From positions 1 to 46,161 of the forward strand of contig CALFUK010000146.1 of assembly GCA_937929945.1 (NCBI GenBank): 46,161 nt of DNA, in the 5' to 3' direction. Each line of letters opens with the position of its first letter. Position 1 is the stretch's first letter. A program made the position numbers and the translations under genes. Origin of the DNA: an uncultured Saprospiraceae bacterium. GTDB lineage: Bacteria; Bacteroidota; Bacteroidia; Chitinophagales; Saprospiraceae. Positions 43,410 through 46,161 of the stretch are shown here, piece by piece. The notes beneath the pieces were generated by a model. That model was not told the origin of the DNA and searched no databases. It saw only the letters and a program-made list of their open reading frames with translations.

Positions 43410-44132
43410 ATGATATACAAAATGTGCGCCATAATATGTATGATCGGCATCTCGATCAATGCAGATGCCCAATTCGGTAAGTTACTGAATCAAGCCAAGG
43501 AGGCTGTATTAGAAAAATCTGCTGATGGAGGCCAGATCGCTTCTGGTCTGAAGCAAGCGCTCGAACTCGGTGTCGGTGATGCCGTATCCAGCCTGTCCGC
43601 AGAGCACGGCTACCTAGAGTCTCCGTATAAGATTCTGGTGCCAGAAGAAGCACAGAAAGTCACGCAAAAGTTAGCTCTCGTGCCTGGCTTTCAGAATGTC
43701 GAGCAGGATCTCATTGATAAGATGAATCAAGCAGCTGAAATAGCCGCCACTAAGGCAGCACCCATATTCATGGATGCCATCAAGCAGATGTCATTCGCAG
43801 ATGCTAAGGACATTCTCTTTGGAGAGGCTGATGCTGCTACTACGTACTTAGCAGGCACCTCTCGAGAGTCGCTCTACGCATCATTTCTACCGGTTATACA
43901 AGAGTCTCTGGATGAGGTCAATGCGCGTAGCTACTGGAAGAAAGCTGTCGCAGCGTATAATAAGATACCCTTCTCCAAGGACCTCAATCCTGAACTGGAT
44001 GACCATGTGAATCAAAAGGCCCTGGATGGCATGTTCAGCCTGATCCAGGAAAAAGAAGCTGGCATCAGAGCTGATGAGCGCCTGAGATCCACTGATCTAC
44101 TAAGAGACGTCTTCGCGCAGCAGGATAAATAG
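43410..44132 (+). CDS. DUF4197 family secreted protein
   Basis: The 240-residue protein has a short signal peptide (MIYKMCAIICMIGISINADAQ) and a helical body typical of DUF4197. Family marks are SGLKQALELGVGDAVSSL, GYLESPYKILVP, AAPIFMDAIKQMSFADAKDIL and the late PFSKDLNPELDDHVNQKALDG. It is probably periplasmic. No biochemical role is known. Its stop codon abuts the stop codon of the convergent PPOX-family gene. Confidence 0.9.
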   Translation: MIYKMCAIICMIGISINADAQFGKLLNQAKEAVLEKSADGGQIASGLKQALELGVGDAVSSLSAEHGYLESPYKILVPEEAQKVTQKLALVPGFQNVEQDLIDKMNQAAEIAATKAAPIFMDAIKQMSFADAKDILFGEADAATTYLAGTSRESLYASFLPVIQESLDEVNARSYWKKAVAAYNKIPFSKDLNPELDDHVNQKALDGMFSLIQEKEAGIRADERLRSTDLLRDVFAQQDK

Positions 44133-44678
44133 TTAGGCCTCAGGCAGGCCCGTCGGCAGGCCGTCTATACTCATTGAGTTATTGTCCTTCCAGTATTGCC
44201 TGATGGCTTCGGGCTCTTTAGATTCGGCCCAGTCTGTGAGTCTTGTCCTCTGGCCCTGATAGGCGTACTCTGGCACAGCGTAACCACAAGATGTCTGTAC
44301 GGATTCGATCCGCAGGCGAAAAATATTTCGCGCCCCAGCAGTCTGCTTAAACTGTGAAATCAAGTTTTCCCAAGCTGGATCTCCTGGATGTAAGACCTCA
44401 GCTTCTCCACAGAGCCTCAGGATCAGGGGATTACCTCGAAAAGAGCAAAACATCATCGTCATCCGGTTTTGACTCAGTAGATGTGCCGCCGTCTCATTGC
44501 CACTGCCTGTGTAGTTGAGCCAGATTAGCTCATGTATATTCTCTATGCGCAGGGAGTCTAGCCCTTTGGGCGAGAGATTGATCCGACCATCGGAAGCGGC
44601 AGTGGCCACGAAGAACAATTGTTGATCCTTGATAAAGGTGATCAGAGAGTCATTGAGCGATGAAAGAAAGGCAGCCAT
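44133..44678 (-). CDS. Pyridoxamine 5'-phosphate oxidase family protein
   Basis: The 181-residue protein has the split-barrel flavin fold: FFVATAASDGRINLSPKG near residue 22, LIWLNYTGSGNETAAHLLSQ and MMFCSFRGNPLILRLCGEAEV. This group includes flavin reductases and F420-type oxidoreductases as well as PdxH-like oxidases. The exact cofactor and substrate cannot be told. No signal peptide is present. It is convergent with and immediately adjacent to the DUF4197 gene. Confidence 0.85.
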   Translation of the reverse strand: MAAFLSSLNDSLITFIKDQQLFFVATAASDGRINLSPKGLDSLRIENIHELIWLNYTGSGNETAAHLLSQNRMTMMFCSFRGNPLILRLCGEAEVLHPGDPAWENLISQFKQTAGARNIFRLRIESVQTSCGYAVPEYAYQGQRTRLTDWAESKEPEAIRQYWKDNNSMSIDGLPTGLPEA

Positions 44679-44822
44679 GTGAAAGATATTTAGCGTAAAT
44701 CTCGAAAATTATCGTGTAGGAATCAATGGCAGCTATCAGGAGACACAGGCTATTTAGCTGAGTTAGCCAAATCAAATATCAGATTAGTCGCTCATGATCT
44801 TACCAGAGAGGAAAAATTGCCT

Positions 44823-44830
44823 TATATTTA
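44823..44830 (+). promoter_or_regulatory. Weak promoter -7 element of tRNA-Cys
   Basis: TATATTTA differs from TAnnTTTG at the last base and lies 17 bases before the tRNA, the same distance as at tRNA-Val. No clear -33 TTG is seen. Confidence 0.35.
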
Positions 44831-44847
44831 CAATCCATTTAAAAAAT

Positions 44848-44918
44848 GGTCGCGTGGCCGAGTGGCTAGGCAGAGGTCTGCAAAACCTTGTACGGCGGTT
44901 CGAATCCGCCCGCGACCT
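44848..44918 (+). tRNA. tRNA-Cys (GCA anticodon)
   Basis: The 71-base gene opens GGTCGCG and closes CGCGACC with discriminator T. The anticodon stem GAGGT/ACCTT frames CTGCAAA, and the T arm holds GTTCGAATC. CCA is not encoded. The anticodon GCA reads Cys codons. A terminator follows at once. Confidence 0.97.
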
Positions 44919-44922
44919 CAAC

Positions 44923-44961
44923 AAACCTCTAGCTATCAATTAGTTAGAGGTTTTTTTGTTT
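44923..44961 (+). terminator. Terminator of tRNA-Cys
   Basis: AACCTCTA and TAGAGGTT pair around a loop with an inner CTA/TAG, followed by TTTTTGTTT. Confidence 0.85.
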
Positions 44962-44964
44962 CCC

Positions 44965-44984
44965 GGGGAACGCTATGGGGAACG
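44965..44984. repeat. Direct repeat GGGGAACG, 12-bp period
   Basis: GGGGAACG occurs at 44965-44972 and again at 44977-44984, directly after the tRNA-Cys terminator. Repeated integrase-arm-like octamers behind a tRNA can mark an old integration site. With only two copies this is suggestive at most. Confidence 0.4.
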
Positions 44985-45006
44985 GTTTAATTATCTTTTT
45001 CGAATC

Positions 45007-45156
45007 TCAATAAAATATAGGTTTATCTAAAGCTTGCAGAAGTTGCATTAATATTTGTTGAGGTGGTGGGCTTTTTGATTTTAGCCTAATTCTGTTACTT
45101 TCCTTTGATAATTGTTGATGTTCCTCCATTTTAATATGTCCTAGAGATTCAATCAT
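45007..45156 (-). CDS. Possible small ORF or gene remnant (49 residues)
   Basis: The frame reads MIESLGHIKMEEHQQLSKES, then a basic and Pro-rich stretch (RLKSKSPPPQQ), and ends LLQALDKPIFY. It is open for a few codons before the ATG. No family is recognised. It lies in a 475-bp AT-rich stretch between tRNA-Cys and the second xylulokinase and may be the tail of a lost mobile gene or a chance ORF. The rest of this stretch (45157-45439) shows no gene. Confidence 0.25.
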   Translation of the reverse strand: MIESLGHIKMEEHQQLSKESNRIRLKSKSPPPQQILMQLLQALDKPIFY

Positions 45157-45439
45157 AAATACCGCAATTTGCTGTAATTACTATCTCCACTAAGAACCAA
45201 ACAATTTTGAGCTATTTAGATTTGAATTAACGTGGCTCGATGGTGTGTAAGCAGACATGGTATTTCATTCTAATATGAATTTGAATAAAACTTTCCAAAT
45301 CCTGTTTGCATTTTGAAAGATATCTGGAATTTTCTATCACTGAAAAAGCTACTGCAAAATCAAATTGTCTAGATATATTTTAAAATAAGGTTTATCCAAA
45401 TTAAATTACTTTTAAGTAAACTATTTACAATTATTCTCA

Positions 45440-46161
45440 ATGTATTTTCTTGGATATGATATAGGCAGTTCATCTATAAAAGTCTCGTTGGTTGATGCAG
45501 ATACTTTGAAACCTATCAAAGTGGTGAGCTACCCTAAGAAGGAGATGAAGATGATCTCCCACCAACCTGGCTGGGCTGAACAGCATCCTGAGGATTGGTG
45601 GAAATGTATCAAAGCAGCAACTAAAGAATTGTGGGCATCAACAAAAGCTGATGGTAAGCAGGTAAAGTCTATAGGGATCTCCTATCAGATGCACGGATTA
45701 GTAGCTGTGGATAAAAATCAAAAAGTGGTAAGACCGTCTATCATTTGGTGTGATAGTAGAGCGGTAGATATTGGAAACAAGGCACTCCAAAAACTAGGTA
45801 AAAGTTATTGCTATAAAAACTACTTAAATTCTCCAGGAAATTTCACGGCATCTAAAATCAAGTGGGTAAGAGATAACGAACCTAAACTCTATAAGCAAAT
45901 AGATAAGATCATGTTGCCAGGTGACTACGTTGCGATGAAGATGACTGGAGAAATCAACTCAACCATCGGTAATTTATCTGAGGGTGTATTTTGGAATTTT
46001 AAGAAGGATATACCTGCAACTAGGTTGCTAGAGCACTATAAAGTTGCGCAACGATTATTGCCAGAAGTGAAGCCAACATTTTCTGTGCAAGCGACTCTTA
46101 GTTCTGCAGCGGCAAGATCGCTTAAGTTAGCAGCAGGAACTCCTGTGAGTTATCGTGCAGG
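45440..46161 (+). CDS. xylB: Xylulokinase, second copy, cut by the right edge
   Basis: From ATG 45440 the frame runs open to the window end (about 240 codons). It opens [19 protein letters not shown]. It shares long blocks with the first copy, such as [58 protein letters not shown] and LLPEVKPTFS. Between these blocks it differs at many positions, and its DNA is visibly richer in A and T with different codon choices. It is therefore an anciently diverged paralogue or an acquired copy, not a recent duplication. The catalytic Asp region lies beyond the edge. It may head a second pentose operon. Confidence 0.93.
   Translation, partial: MYFLGYDIGSSSIKVSLVDADTLKPIKVVSYPKKEMKMISHQPGWAEQHPEDWWKCIKAATKELWASTKADGKQVKSIGISYQMHGLVAVDKNQKVVRPSIIWCDSRAVDIGNKALQKLGKSYCYKNYLNSPGNFTASKIKWVRDNEPKLYKQIDKIMLPGDYVAMKMTGEINSTIGNLSEGVFWNFKKDIPATRLLEHYKVAQRLLPEVKPTFSVQATLSSAAARSLKLAAGTPVSYRA

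Overview
The window looks like chromosomal DNA of a Bacteroidota bacterium, probably near the Saprospiria/Saprospiraceae (placement inferred). Several features point this way. Promoters have the phylum-specific TTG-N19/20-TAnnTTTG form and Shine-Dalgarno sequences are rarely visible. There is a type IX secretion C-terminal sorting domain, and families typical of the phylum occur: DUF4292, DUF4197, a DUF6503-like protein, and the acpP-fabF-rnc cluster beside pyk. The ligase-associated DNA repair genes and the xylose isomerase pathway fit as well. No prophage, CRISPR array or intact insertion sequence was seen.

Layout. 1-1.4 kb: the end of a DUF1761-like membrane protein, a decayed copy of the 3' end of the neighbouring helicase gene, and a small secreted protein. 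1.4-8.6 kb: a minus-strand DNA repair block (MBL-fold exonuclease, ATP-dependent ligase, Lhr-like helicase). It is interrupted by a lipoprotein amidohydrolase and by a 700-bp hairpin-rich gap that may hold a small gene. 8.7-11.5 kb: secreted proteins, including a DUF1573/T9SS protein and a lipoprotein Cu/Zn superoxide dismutase. 11.9-13.2 kb: an AAA ATPase preceded by short repeats. 13.3-15.8 kb: a Wzz-like protein and an O-antigen ligase/polymerase. 16-19 kb: a small lipoprotein, a class V aminotransferase and a DEAD-box RNA helicase. 19-21.8 kb: a four-gene operon (ABC ATPase, permease, YtrA-type GntR repressor, GIN-like protein) with a promoter and a dyad operator. 22-29.5 kb: an NMO/FabK-like flavoprotein, tRNA-Asp, accA, dapA, a YdjM-type protein, rnc, fabF and acpP. 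29.6-37.1 kb: pyk, a TPR protein, a DUF4292 lipoprotein, an EnvC-like protein, hflX and an M29 aminopeptidase. 37.1-46.2 kb: tRNA-Val with a degenerate copy behind it, a VOC lipoprotein, a GH16 glucanase, xylA-xylB, an OmpA-family lipoprotein, a DUF4197 protein, a PPOX-family protein, tRNA-Cys, and the start of a second, divergent xylulokinase that runs off the end.

How the genes work together. The repair block is the ligase-associated DNA damage response set without its usual phosphoesterase partner in the window. accA, acpP and fabF serve fatty acid synthesis. xylA and xylB convert xylose to xylulose 5-phosphate, and the GH16 enzyme next to them releases glucan sugars. The DUF4292, EnvC-like and OmpA-family proteins are envelope maintenance genes.

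The points most worth a second look are these: the helicase-tail duplication, whose differences are almost all synonymous; the hairpin-bounded small ORF in the repair block; the GntR operator of the ABC/GIN operon; the degenerate tRNA-Val copy; a frameshifted small lipoprotein; and two divergent xylulokinases 3.2 kb apart.
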